Shown: positions 23,970-35,400 of the stretch, in pieces
Numbering within the stretch: the stretch's first letter is position 1
Layout of the letters: every line of letters starts with the position of its first letter
Position numbers and translations under genes: made by a program
NCBI GenBank assembly: GCA_029582155.1
Contig: CM055901.1
Span: 26,858,152 to 26,922,151 of the forward strand
DNA from: Panopea generosa
Taxonomy: Eukaryota > Mollusca > Bivalvia > Adapedonta > Hiatellidae
Length of the DNA stretch: 64,000 nucleotides
Reading direction: 5' to 3'
Notes under the pieces: generated by a model
Databases searched by the model: none
Told to the model about the DNA's origin: nothing
What the model saw: only the letters and a program-made list of their open reading frames with translations

Positions 23970-24809
23970 GAGAAGCAGTTATCATTTATCCTGTGGAACG
24001 TTCAGGGACTTGTAAATAAATTAGATGAAAATGAACTTTTAAATTGGATTAATAATTATGACATCGTTTTGTTAACGGAAACATGGACTTCTCAAAATTC
24101 TAATATAAACATTGATGGTTACGTGAGTTTCAGTTGCCCAAGACCGAAGTGTAATAAAAAGGCCAAACGTGATAGTGGGGGCCTTGTGGTATATTATAAA
24201 CAAAACTTACAGACTCATGTGGAACATATCAAAACAAATTTAAATGGCATTATATGGTTCAAAATAGACATGAATTTCTTAGGTACTGATAATGATGTTT
24301 ATTCCTGTGTTTGTTACAATCCTCCCGAAGAATCTAATGTATATAAGAATGCACGTTCATGTTTGTATGAGTATGACTTTTTTGAACAGTTGAATGATGA
24401 TATCATGCACTATAGTACTTTAGGCGAGGTTTATTGCACTGGTGATCTGAATAGTAGGGTAGAAGAGAGATTAGATTATACTGAGAACATTGACCTTGAT
24501 CGATTTGTAACCATGCCTTCGGGAGATGAACCAAAATGTACAATTGTTAAAAGAAAGTCATCTGATAAGCAAGTTAATATGTTTGGAAATAAATTGTTGT
24601 CATTATGTAAAGAACAAAATTTGATCATTGTTAATGGGAGGCTTGAGGAAGGAAAATTTACATATCACTGTATGAACAGAAACCGGACAGGGGCGAGTGT
24701 TGTGGATTACTTGATAACTAGCGCAAATAATCTTAACAATATCTGTTATATGAATGTGTTGGATTTAATGAAGTTTTCTGACCATAGTCCTATACAGTTT
24801 GCATATTAA
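23970..24809 (+). pseudogene. LINE copy 1 ORF2 N-terminus: APE-like endonuclease
   Basis: The domain nicks target DNA to prime reverse transcription. All expected active-site motifs are present in order: LWNVQGL (Asn, near 23,991), LLTETW (Glu at 24,078-24,080), GDLNSR (Asp and Asn), and FSDHSP (final Asp-His near 24,776). The frame is open back to the ORF1 stop at 23,958, with no ATG before FILWNVQG, so initiation or readthrough is unclear. It terminates at 24,807-24,809, just after the endonuclease fold, and the next segment lies in another frame. The endonuclease could therefore still be intact as a protein segment, but not joined to the RT. Confidence 0.85.
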
Positions 24810-24817
24810 GCTGACGC

Positions 24818-26370
24818 ATGATTGGATATAATCATACAGATAACGTATATATTGACAAAATTGTTTGGGATGCATCTAGGGCCGAGGAATTGAATACTTT
24901 ACTTCAATCTAAAGTTCAAAGTTTTAAAGATGTTACTGACAACATGACTGAAAATAAAGATTCAATAAATGACAGTATAATAAATTTTACAAATATAATA
25001 TACGATACATCTTTCCAATTATTTGGAAAATCCTTTAAAAAAGGTAATGTTAGATAAAAGAAAAAGAAGGCCGAATGGTTTAACGAAAAATGTAGGAAAG
25101 CTAAAACGGCATTTCTTAACTCCAAAAGAATGTTTCAAAGAAACCAAATGAAGAGAACAAGAAGCATTTTCTTGAAAGTAAATCTGCTTTTGCTAAAACT
25201 AAAAGAAAGGCTAATTATGCGTTTCATTCGAGAGAAAAAATGAACCTAGCTAAACTTAGTAAAAAATGTCCAAGAAAATTCTGGAAAAAAATTAACAATT
25301 TTAATAAACGTAATAAACAGGGGTTATCAAATAGCCCAAATATGGAGGAATTTGTACAGCACTTTACAGATATCTCGAATACACCTCATGTTAACCTAAA
25401 CTTTGATGATATGAACGATCATAACAATATTGATAATAACAATAATGGCATAAATATAAATGATGAACATGTAAATAGACAACAGGTCAATGTAGAATTT
25501 TTAGATAAAAACTTTGAGGAGTCAGAAATAAGTCAGGTGATATCATCATTATCTCGAAATAAACCACCCGGATGTGACGAAGTTTTAGCAGATTTTTTCA
25601 TAGACGCGAAAACTTTTATAACACCTTATATTGTTAAAATATTTAATAAAATCTATAATGACGGTGTTTATCCAGAAGCGTGGTCAAAAGGCATTATAGT
25701 CCCTATACATAAAAAGGTGACAAATTAAATACCGCGAGTTATAGAGGTATTACATTAATAAATTCCCTTTCTAAAATTTTTTCACTGTGTATTAGAAATA
25801 GACTTAATACTTGGTGTGAAACAGAACATATACTTAATGATTCACAGTTTGGTTTCAGAGATAAAAAAAAGTACAACTAATTGCATTTTCATATTACATT
25901 GTATTATACAAAAGATATTGTCAAAAAAAACTAAACTTTATTGTGCTTCTATTGACTACGAAAAGGCATTTGATACGGTTATAAGAGACGCGCTATTGAT
26001 TAAATTGGTTGAAAGCGGTGTAAGATGTAAAATGATTACAATTATCAAATCACTTTACTCGCGAGTTACGGCTTGCATAAAATTATCTTCTAATTTATCT
26101 GATGTTTTCGACGTCACGCTTAGATTGAATATTAATCACTTGTGTATATACTTATTATTATTTGCAGATGATATTGTTTTGTTTACTACTGATCCCAAGA
26201 GTCTACAATTGCAACTAAATAATCTCTATGAATACTCATTAAAATGGGGATTAAAAATTAATATCAATAAAACTAAAGTTTGTATTTTTGAAAACAGAAA
26301 ACAAGTTCATAACCTAGAATGGCTCATAAATGGTGAAAAATTGGATATTGTAGACAATTTCTGCTACTAA
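24818..26370 (+). pseudogene. LINE copy 1 reverse transcriptase, broken
   Basis: The linker (KIVWDASRAEELNTLLQSKV) and RT fingers (SLSRNKPPGCDEVLADFF, IIVPIHKK) are followed by palm motif A, ASIDYEKAFDTVIRD, and motif C, LFADDIVLF (FADD at 26,161-26,172). Reading requires frame changes around 25,060-25,240, a one-base loss near 25,703 (an A-run) and another disruption near 25,865 (A-run). Compared with copy 2, about 30 codons between VTLR and LLLFADD are missing, which removes motif B (the 'G..QG.PLSP' segment). A stop after VDNFCY (26,368-26,370) separates it from the downstream thumb region. The copy cannot make active RT. Confidence 0.9.
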
Positions 26371-26397
26371 GGAGCCAAATTACTGTATAACGGTAAT

Positions 26398-27245
26398 ATG
26401 AAAATAATTCCAAAAACTCTAGCAGATCAAGCTCTAAGAGCTATGAATAATTTATTATCATTGTTCACAAGAATTAAACTCGATATTAAAACAAAATTAT
26501 CACTTTTTGATACAATGGTAGTACCTATTCTCTTATACAGTGCAGAGATATGGGGAGTGTATGACTACAAAGATATCGATAAAATACATATAAAATATTC
26601 TGTAAGCGTATATTAGGAGTTAAAACCCAAACACCTACTCTTGCTGTGCTAGGTGATCTAGGCAGATATCCGTTATCGATTATTTGTAAAGAACGAGCGA
26701 TTAAATTTTGGATAAAAATCAAAAGCAATCCTGGTTCTCTTATCCATCGAGTTTTCATGGAACAATATATAAATATGAATAATCAACAACAAAAACAAAG
26801 CTGGGCTCAAAGAATTAAAACAATATTAGGCGATTTGGGTTATAGTTATATTTGGGATAATTTTAATAGAAATGTCAATTATTTGCCCATTATTAAACAA
26901 CGACTGCGAGATCAATACATACAATTTTGGAGAGGAAATATTCATGCAATGCCAAAACTTAATTATTACTGTAAATTTAAAACTGATTTTATATATGAGG
27001 AATATTTATCTTTAATTACAGATGATACCAAACGAAAACAATTGAGCTGTTTTAGATTAAGTTCACATAATCTTGCGATTGAATCCAGAAGATATACTGG
27101 TGTCGAAAGACAGAATAGAATTTGCCAATTGTGTACGAACAATACTATAGAGTCCGAATACCATTTTTTACTACTATGTCCAAGATACTACGATTTACGT
27201 CGTAAATATATTCCACGGAACGCATGGCCTACGTCTAATAAATTT
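26398..27245 (+). pseudogene. LINE copy 1 thumb and C-terminal Cys/His region
   Basis: The translation ADQALRAMNNLLSLFTRIKL and VVPILLYSAEIWGVYDYK are the post-RT region shared with copy 2. A frameshift near 26,600 leads to LAVLGDLGRYPLSIICKERA. At about 27,115-27,200 the sequence RICQLCTNNTIESEYHFLLL followed by CPRYYDLRRKY has the C-x2-C...H-x4-C spacing seen at the C-terminus of many LINE ORF2 proteins. The open frame runs on into the neighbouring array to 27,497, but homology to copy 2 ends at 27,245. Confidence 0.85.
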
Positions 27246-27352
27246 CGCTTCCCGCATATTACGAGGGCAAGATATGACGAGCAATTCAGGATTAGTCAGG
27301 CTGTGAGTCCCCAGTCTTTGGGAAAGCCTAACCACAGTTTATGGTTATTAAT
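27246..27352 (+). other. Junction segment between LINE copy 1 and the tandem array
   Basis: These ~107 bases match neither copy 2 of the LINE nor the array unit. Copy 2 continues at this point with ~45 codons and a 3' UTR, so the segment marks a rearrangement or the flank in which the array arose. Confidence 0.6.
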
Positions 27353-30300
27353 GATGACTGGGTCAAATGGGAGACTGGCCATACAGTGTAGTCATACAAG
27401 AAGAAAGGTTGGTAATTATGACTGGGTCAAATGGGGGACTGGCCATCAGGTTAGATATTATGACTGGGTCAAATGGGGGACTGGCCATACAGGGTAGTCA
27501 TACAAGAAGAAAGGTTGGCAATTAAGACTGGGTCAAATGGGGGCCTGGCCATAAGGTTGGCAATTATGACTGGGTCAAATGGGGGACTGGCCATACAGGG
27601 TAGTCATACAAGAAGAAAGGTTGGCAATTAAGACTGGGTCAAATGGCGGACTGGCCATAAGGTTGGCAATTATGACTGGGTCAAATGGGGGACTGGTCAT
27701 ACAGGGTAGTCATACAAGAAGAAAGGTTGGCAATTAAGACTGGGTCAAATGTGGGACTGGCCATACAGGGTAGTCATACAAGAAGAAAGGTTGGCAATTA
27801 AGACTGGATCAAATGGGGGCCTGGCCATAAGGTTGACAATTATGACTGGGTCAAATGGGGGCCTGGCCATACAGGGTAGTCATACAAGAAAAAAGGTTGG
27901 CAATTAAGACTGGGTCAAATGGGGGCCTGGCCATCAGGTTGGCAATTATGACAGGGTCAAATGGGGGACTGGCCATACAGGGTAGTCATACAAGAAGAAA
28001 GGTTGGCAATTAAGACTGGGTCAAATGGGGGCCTGGCCATAAGGTTGGCAATTATGACTGGGTCAAATTGGGGACTGGCCATATAGGGTAGTCATACAAG
28101 AAGAAAGGTTGGCAATTAAGACTGGGTCAAATGGGGGCCTGGCCATAAGGTTGGCAATTATGACTGAGTCAAATGGGGGACTGGCCATACAGGATAGTCA
28201 TACAAGAAGAAAGGTTGGCAATTAAGACTGGGTCAAATGGGGGCCTGGCCATAAGGTTGGCAATTATGACTAGGTCAAATGGGGGACTGGTCATACAGGG
28301 TAGTCATACAAGAAGAAAGGTTGGCAATTAAGACTGGGTCAAATGGGGGACTGGCCATACAGGGTAGTCATACAAGAAGAAAGGTTGGCAATTAAGACTG
28401 GGTCAAATGGGGGCCTGGCCATAACGTTGGCAATTATGATTGGGTCAAATGGGGGACTGGCCATAAGATTGGCAATTATGACTGGGTCAAATGGGGACTG
28501 GCCATACAGGGTAGTCATACAAGAAGAAAGGTTGGCAATTAAGACTGGGTCAAATCGGGGGCCTGGCCATAAGATTGGCAATTATGACTGGGTCAAATGG
28601 GGGACTGGCCATACAGGGTAGTCATACAAGAAGAAAGGTTGGCAATTAAGACTGGGTCAAATGGAGGACTGGCCATAAGGTTGACAAATATGACTGGGTC
28701 AAATTGTGGCCTGGCCAAAAGGTTGGCAATTATGACTGGGTCAAATGGGTGACTGGCCATACAGGGTAGTCATACAAGAAGAAATGTTGGCAATAAAGAC
28801 TGGGTCAAATGGGGGTCTGGCCATAAGTTTGGCAATGATGACTGTGTGAAATGGGGGACTGGCCATACAAGGTAGTCATACAAGAAGAAAGGTTGTCAAT
28901 TAAGACTGGGTCAAATGGGGGCCTGGCCAAAAGGTTGGCAATTATGACTGGGTCAAATGGGGGACTGGCCATACAGGGTAGTCATACAAGAAGAAAGGTT
29001 GGCAATTAAGACTGGGTCAAATGGGGGCTTGGTCATAAGGTTGGCAATTATGACTGGGTCAAATGGGGGACTGGCCATAAGGTTGGCAATTATGACTGGG
29101 TCAAATGGGGGCCTGGCCATAAGATTGGCAATTATGACTGGGTCAAATGGGGGCCTGGCCATACAGGGTAGTCATACAAGAAGAAAGGTTGGCAATTAAG
29201 ACTGGGTCAAATGGGGGCCTGACCATAAGGTTGGCAATTATGACTGGGTCAAATGGGGGCCTGGCCATACAGGGTAGTCATACAAGAAAAAAGGTTGGCA
29301 ATTAAGACTGGGTCAAATGGGGGCCTGGCCATCAGGTTGGCAATGATGACAGGGTCAAATGGGGGACTGGCCATACAGGGTAGTCATACAAGAAGAAAGG
29401 TTGGCAATTAAGACTGGGTCAAATGGGGGCCTGGCCATAAGGTTGGCAATTATGACTGGGTCAAATTGGGGACTGGCCATATAGGGTAGTCATACAAGAA
29501 GAAAGGTTGGCAATTAAGACTGGGTCAAATGGGGGCCTGGCCATAAGGTTGGCAATTATGACTGAGTCAAATGGGGGACTGGCCATACAGGGTAGTCATA
29601 CAAGAAGAAAGGATGGCAATTAAGACTGGGTCAAATGGGGGCCTGGCCATAAGGTTGGCAATTATGACTGGGTCAAATGGGGGACTGGTCATACAGGGTA
29701 GTCATACAAGAAGAAAGGTTGGCAATTAAGACTGGGTCAAATGGGGAACTGGCCATACAGGGTAGTCATACAAGAAGAAAGGTTGGCAATTAAGACTGGG
29801 TCAAATAGGGGCCTGGCCATAAGGTTGGCAATTATGATTGGGTCAAATGGGGACTGGCCATAAGATTGGCAATTATGACTGGGTCAAATGGGGACTGGCC
29901 ATACAGGGTAGTCATACAAGAAGAAAGGTTGGCAATTAAGACTGGGTCAAATGGGGGCCTGGCCATAAGGTTGGCAATGATGACTGGGTCAAATGGGGGA
30001 CTGGTCATACAGGGTAGTCATACAAGAAGAAAGGTTGGCAATTAAGACTGGGTCAAATGGAGGACTGGCCATAAGGTTGACAATTATGACTGGGTCAAAT
30101 TGGGGCCTGGCCATAAGGTTGCCAATTATGACTGGAACAAATGGGGGACTGGCCATACAGGGTAGTCATACAAGAAGAAATGTTGGCAATTAAGACTGGG
30201 TCAAATGGGGGTCTGGCCATAAGTTTGGCAATGATGACTGTGTGAAATTGGGGACTGGCCATACAAGGTAGTCATACAAGAAGAAAGGTTGGCAATTAAG

Positions 30301-31990
30301 ACTGGGTCAAATGGGGGCCTGGCCAAAAGGTTGGCAATTATGACTGGGTCAAATGGTTGACTGGCCATACAGGGTAGTCATACAAGAAGAAAGGTTGGCA
30401 ATTAAGACTGGGTCAAATGGGGGACTGGCCATAAAGTTGGCAATTACGACTTGGTCAAATGGGGGCCTGGCCATACAGAGTAGTCATACAAGAAGAAAGG
30501 TTGGCAATTAAGACTGGGTCAAATGGGGGCCTGGCCATAAGGTTGGCAATTATGACTAGGTCAAATGGGGGACTGGTCATACAGGGTAGTCCTACAAGAA
30601 GAAAGGTTGGCAATTATGACTGGGTCAAATGGGGGCCTGGCCATAAGGTTGGCAGTTATGACTGGGTCAAATGGGGGACTGGCCATACAGGGTAGTCATA
30701 CAAGAAGAAAGGTTGGCAATTAAGACTGGGTCAAATGGGGGCCTGGCCATAAGGTTGGCAATTATGACTGGGTCAAATGGGGGACTGGCCATAAGGTTTG
30801 CAATTATGACTGGGTCAAATGGGGGCCTGGCCATACAGGGTAGTCATACAAGAAGAAAGGTTGGCAATTAAGACTGGGTCAAATGGGGGCCTGGCCATAC
30901 AGGGTAGTCATACAAGAAGAAAGGTTGGCAATTAAGACTGGGTCAAATGGGGACCTGACCATAAGATTGGAAATTATGACTGGGTCAAATGGGGGACTGG
31001 CCATACAGGGTAGTCATACAATAAGAAAGTTTGGCAATTAAGACTTGGTCAAATGGGGGCCTGGCCATAAGGTTGGCAATTAAGACTGGGTCAAATGGGG
31101 GCCTGGTCATAAGGTTGGCAATTATGACTGGGTCAAATGGGGGACATGCCATAAGGTTGGCAATTATGACTGGGTCAAATGGGGGACTGGCCATACTGGG
31201 TAGTCATACAAGAAGAAATGTTGGCAATTAAGACTGGGTCAAATGGGGGCCTGGCCATTAGGTTGACAATTATGACTGGGTCAAATGGGGGACTGGCCAT
31301 ACAGGGTAGTCATACAAGAAGAAAGGTTTGCAATTAAGACTGGGTCAAATGCGGGCCTGGCCATACAGGGTAGTCATACAAGAAGAAAGGTTGGCAATTA
31401 AGACTGGGTCAAATGAGGGCCTGGCCATAAGGTTGGCAATTATGACTGGGTCAAATGGGGGACTGGCCATACAGGGTAGTCATACAAGAGGAATGGTTGG
31501 TAATTATGACTGGGTCAAATGGGGGCCTGGCCATCAGGTTGGCAATTATGACTTGGTCAAATGGGGGACTGGCCATACAGGGTAGTCATACAAGAAGAAA
31601 GGTTGGCAATTAAGACTGGGTCAAATGGGGGCCTCGTCATAAGGTTGGCAATGATGACTGGGTCAAATGGGGGACTGGCCATAAGGTTGGCAATTATGAC
31701 TGGGTCAAATGGGGGTCTGGCCATACAGGGTAGTCATACAAGAAGAAAGGTTGGCAATTAAGACTGGGTCAAATGGGGGACTGGCCATACAGGGTAGTCA
31801 TACAAGAAGAAAGGTTGGCAATTAAGACTGGGTCAAATGGGGGACTGGCCATACAGGGTAGTCATACAAGAAGAAAGGTTGGCAATTAAGACTGGGTCAA
31901 ATGGGGGACTGGCCATAAGGTTGGCAATGATGACTGGCTCAAATGGGAGCCTGGCCATACAGGGAAGTTGTACAAGTAGAAATGTTGGCA
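27353..31990 (+). repeat. Composite 42-bp / 64-bp tandem array
   Basis: Two unit types share a common frame that starts gactgggtcaaatggggg and ends gttggcaatta. The short unit (B) is 42 bases; the long unit (A) is the same plus a 22-base insertion (cagggtagtcatacaagaag plus aa) after 'ggccata'. A and B often alternate, giving a ~106-bp dimer, with AA and ABB runs too; some 85-90 units fit in 4.6 kb. The base following 'ggcaatta' is nearly always A after a long unit and T after a short one, with a few exceptions (for example 27,411, 30,610, 31,075, 31,495). The plus strand is strongly G-rich. Long units bring stops and a 1-base phase shift, so open frames within it are fortuitous. Confidence 0.95.
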
Positions 31991-32104
31991 ACCTGTTTCA
32001 TAATAGATCATCAGTAATATGTTAACAGGGTCCTTCCACCCATGTAAATTCTTGCATATCTGCTTTGCATTTCTTGGGGACTTCCCAGAGAGCAATTGGT
32101 ACTG

Positions 32105-32455
32105 TATTAGCTAGGTAAATGTTAATGTTATTCAGACCTACATTGCAATGACAGATATGCAAGTGTTACTATGGTAGTTCAGTAAGTATTAATGTCATAC
32201 AGATGTGTTAAAAATACATATCTACATTACTCTGATAGATATGCAATTGTTATTGTATTATATAAGTAAGTGTTAAAGTGATACAGACCTACATTGCAAT
32301 AACAGATATACAAGTGTTACTATGATAGTTAAGTAAGTATTAAGGTCATACAGATGTGTTAATAATACATATCTACATTACTCTGATAGATATGCTATTG
32401 TTATTGTATTATATAAGTAAGTGTTAATGTGATACAGACCTACATTACTGTGTGA
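32105..32455 (+). repeat. Tandem duplication of a ~150-bp unit with ~50-bp subunits
   Basis: The landmark cagacctacatt begins at 32,133, 32,284 and 32,434 (spacing 151 and 150). Within each unit a shorter theme (acagatatgcaa-tgttat-ta-agtaagtgttaa) repeats about three times with divergence, suggesting an older ~50-bp minisatellite later duplicated as a block. Confidence 0.85.
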
Positions 32456-32459
32456 CTGT

Positions 32460-35400
32460 TTTTAAAAACGATCGAAACGTGTATTTCTGAGACGAGCGGA
32501 CCGAACTTTTAACTTTTGTTTACATTTTTGTAATTCCGTAATGTCTCAGTTGCTTTCAGACTGTAAATCCGCCTGTGTTCGGAAGTACACAAATGAATAC
32601 TGTAGTGGTAGTGTGCGGATGAAGACCGACAGATATTGGGTTCATTAACAAGATTGAAAAAGTTATTGCTTCACTAATAATTATTATTATGTATCGCTAT
32701 TTGATTTTCTTGTTTTGAAAAAAATAATTTATGTCTACATTTAAACTGTTTCAAATGCAGTACACATTATATTATTTATACGCATTTAAAAATAATATGT
32801 ACTGAATACTAGTTTGGTCTAGTAACTCTTGCGCAGGATCCACCCTTGCATATACGCATTATATTATCGCACGGGCTATTACGTCACAAATCACTTTATC
32901 GCAGTCAGTATTGAGAGGTTACCAAGGGTGGTTTGTTAAGAACAGTTATAAAAAAAAGTAATTTAATGTTAAATAATTATATATGAACGTTTCGTCGCTT
33001 ACGTGCAATAAATTTTCTCGTGTGTTCCAGTTTATTAATGCACTGGGGGGAATTAAGGGGACATTCTTAAAAACTATCTAGCCGTAAGCGATTATCTAAT
33101 TTTTAACCGTATCCCCTACAGTTTCCTATACTATGTTTCTCTCTGAAGTGAATTGATCATATATTACAGATCGACACGTTTCTGAATTAGCTTCGTAACT
33201 CCCCCGTTTTCTGTCGAAAGTGCTTATCGGAAAGAGACGAACATTAATTTGTAAACAAAACCCGTTCTTAACTATGTACTAATAATGTGCTTTTTATTTA
33301 TTTTTTTCGTATGCAAAATCTCTCAGTGATCAAATAAACATGTATTCTATCATCTGGATGAGTAAAACTGATTAAATTAAAACTTAAAACGACCGTTTCA
33401 GAAGTTTAATAAGCTTTGAACAATGTATAAACAAGTTTGAAATATTCCAAAACAACACGCCATAACAGCTTAATAACACAATACACAAACAATCTGCCAA
33501 ACAGTATTCACAAAATAGTGAAACGAAATTGTAGATGAAAAGAAATGCATTTTTGGGAAGTCATTTATGAATTCCATACTGGTATATTTAGCATAGTTCT
33601 TCTGCACACAATAAGCCCATGTGGTTCCGGTTAACAATAGACTCACTGCCGATCTCTGGGGGTAGAACTCCTCCAAAAGGATGTCATGTTCATTTTGTCA
33701 TTTTTTTATGTTCATCATTGCGATTAAATTACATACACCGGTGTGGTTCCAGGGAACCATATGAGTGATGGCAAGAATAGAATCATTGTGGCTCATGCAT
33801 AAGCGACAATTTGAGTAATATGATATAATCTGCTGAAACTCTGCAGTCCTGCAGGTATCAAGGTTCTAAGTTCATTTGTTGATGTTTTTTTTTATTTGAA
33901 CGAGTGTTAGTTTGTTGTTTTTTACATGTAGAGTGAACCTGAAATATTATGTCCTGTTAGCGTCGAATAACCTATAATGTGTTGGTTCACCGTTAAACCC
34001 TATTCATTCATTCCACACACAATAGAACTAGCATTTTTGTTATATATATAATTCATATACTGCCATGGAAACGAGTGATGGCAAGTCCCTTAATGAACTA
34101 TCATTGTAGTAATAAAACAAGACCGAAGTGTGCTGTTTTCAAAGCACACAATCAAATAAACAGCGCATGGATATCAATAGTGTAGCTTCCTAATAGGCCC
34201 TGCTGAAGAATTGAGCCAAGTGTTTTTGAAATTCATCCATAGGTGACAAAGTTACAGACCAGAAACATAATTTCAATACTAAGTGTTTCCATTTTATGTA
34301 AATTGTTCAAAAATTGAAAAATAAATTCTGTTCAAAATGTGTTAAATTATGTCTTTCGTCAAATAATACGTCAAAACGCTCTAGAACCATTCTACATACA
34401 AAAGTCGGCTGTAGGTCTGGGGCATGTTCCCAGACGTTCCCCCACTCCCTTAATTTTATATTTATTTCTATTTTTTATAAAGAAACATAAAAAAAAATAT
34501 AAATAAAAATAAAATATGGAATCCTCCCACCCCCACCCCACTCTCCCTTTTTAAGAAAAAAATGGATGACAATCTAACAATATATTTATGATGGACTAAT
34601 TAGGTTGCAAACGTTTGGTTTCAAGCTTTTCACAGCACAAACGACGCATATTGTGGCAACATGATGAAGTATATATTTATACATGTATTAAATGTGAATT
34701 TTTCCAATAACCTACAACCTACATTTATATATCAAAAGGGTAGTAACTGGGTGATTTTTAAAGATCATATCAAATGCGTAGGAACGTTTTGGCCACAAAC
34801 AGGCATTCTGAAAGTAAGAAAAATCTGTCCATTACGAGACTTGATCTTCAGACCTTTCAGTCTATAACTAACCACTCTACCACTACGCTATTGCCACCTC
34901 GAGTTATTTGTTGAATCATCATAGAAATGATAACTAACGAAACTTCCATTGTGCTTTGCAGATCTTTTTGTAATTTTTTTCAGGTTAATATCGTTCTTTC
35001 CATTAAATAAATTAAAACAAGAAAGACAATACATAAACTTGTTCGTATCAACAGATTTGAAGAGCATTCGGATTCGCCCCTGACCCTATTCGTACTTGCA
35101 CTGTTGCACATCGTTATATAAATAATACATCAGGTTGTAAATGTTGCATTTAGTGCGATTTAAATGATAATAAAACATATTAAGTCTCTTTTCACACCTA
35201 TTTGAATAATAAATAGTATTACACACATAAATTATAAAATAACGTTCTTGAATTAAGGTGCCGAAACAGCATCCTGGTTCCAACGCAAAACTTCGTTGAC
35301 AATCAACGGAATATTAAATCTTGGTACGAAATAATGGTCTCTTTGAATATTAAAGTGAGGCTGCATGGAAGCAGTTACCGACACTGTTGTATAATAAATT

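Larger units (their letters stand above)
23000..27245 (+). mobile_element. Non-LTR retrotransposon (LINE), copy 1, decayed
   Basis: The order is ORF1 (L1-ORF1p-like), apurinic-type endonuclease, reverse transcriptase and a C-terminal Cys/His segment, all on the plus strand. The organisation is that of a two-ORF APE-type LINE; exact clade is not resolved from motifs alone. It is broken by frameshifts near 24,810, 25,100, 25,703, 25,865, 26,600 and others, plus stop codons and a deletion in the RT. The same family is represented by copy 2 at 61,000-64,000 (-). Homology to copy 2 stops at NKF (27,243-27,245), so the last ~45 codons, 3' UTR and poly(A) are missing, and a tandem array follows. The 5' boundary is approximate: a relic resembling an ORF1 N-terminus (TRGGKKKVDLDRKI) is at about 23,015-23,060. 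Confidence 0.9.

Noticed and set aside
26646..27497. Single 283-codon gene spanning the LINE C-terminus and array
   Set aside because: The open frame merely crosses the LINE/array junction; homology to copy 2 ends at 27,245.
27355..32025. Many 60-90-codon frames (repeating GSNGGLAI and DWVKWGTGH peptides) as a repeat-protein gene
   Set aside because: They are the 42/64-bp array read in several frames on both strands; the 64-bp unit shifts phase and brings stops, so no long frame survives.
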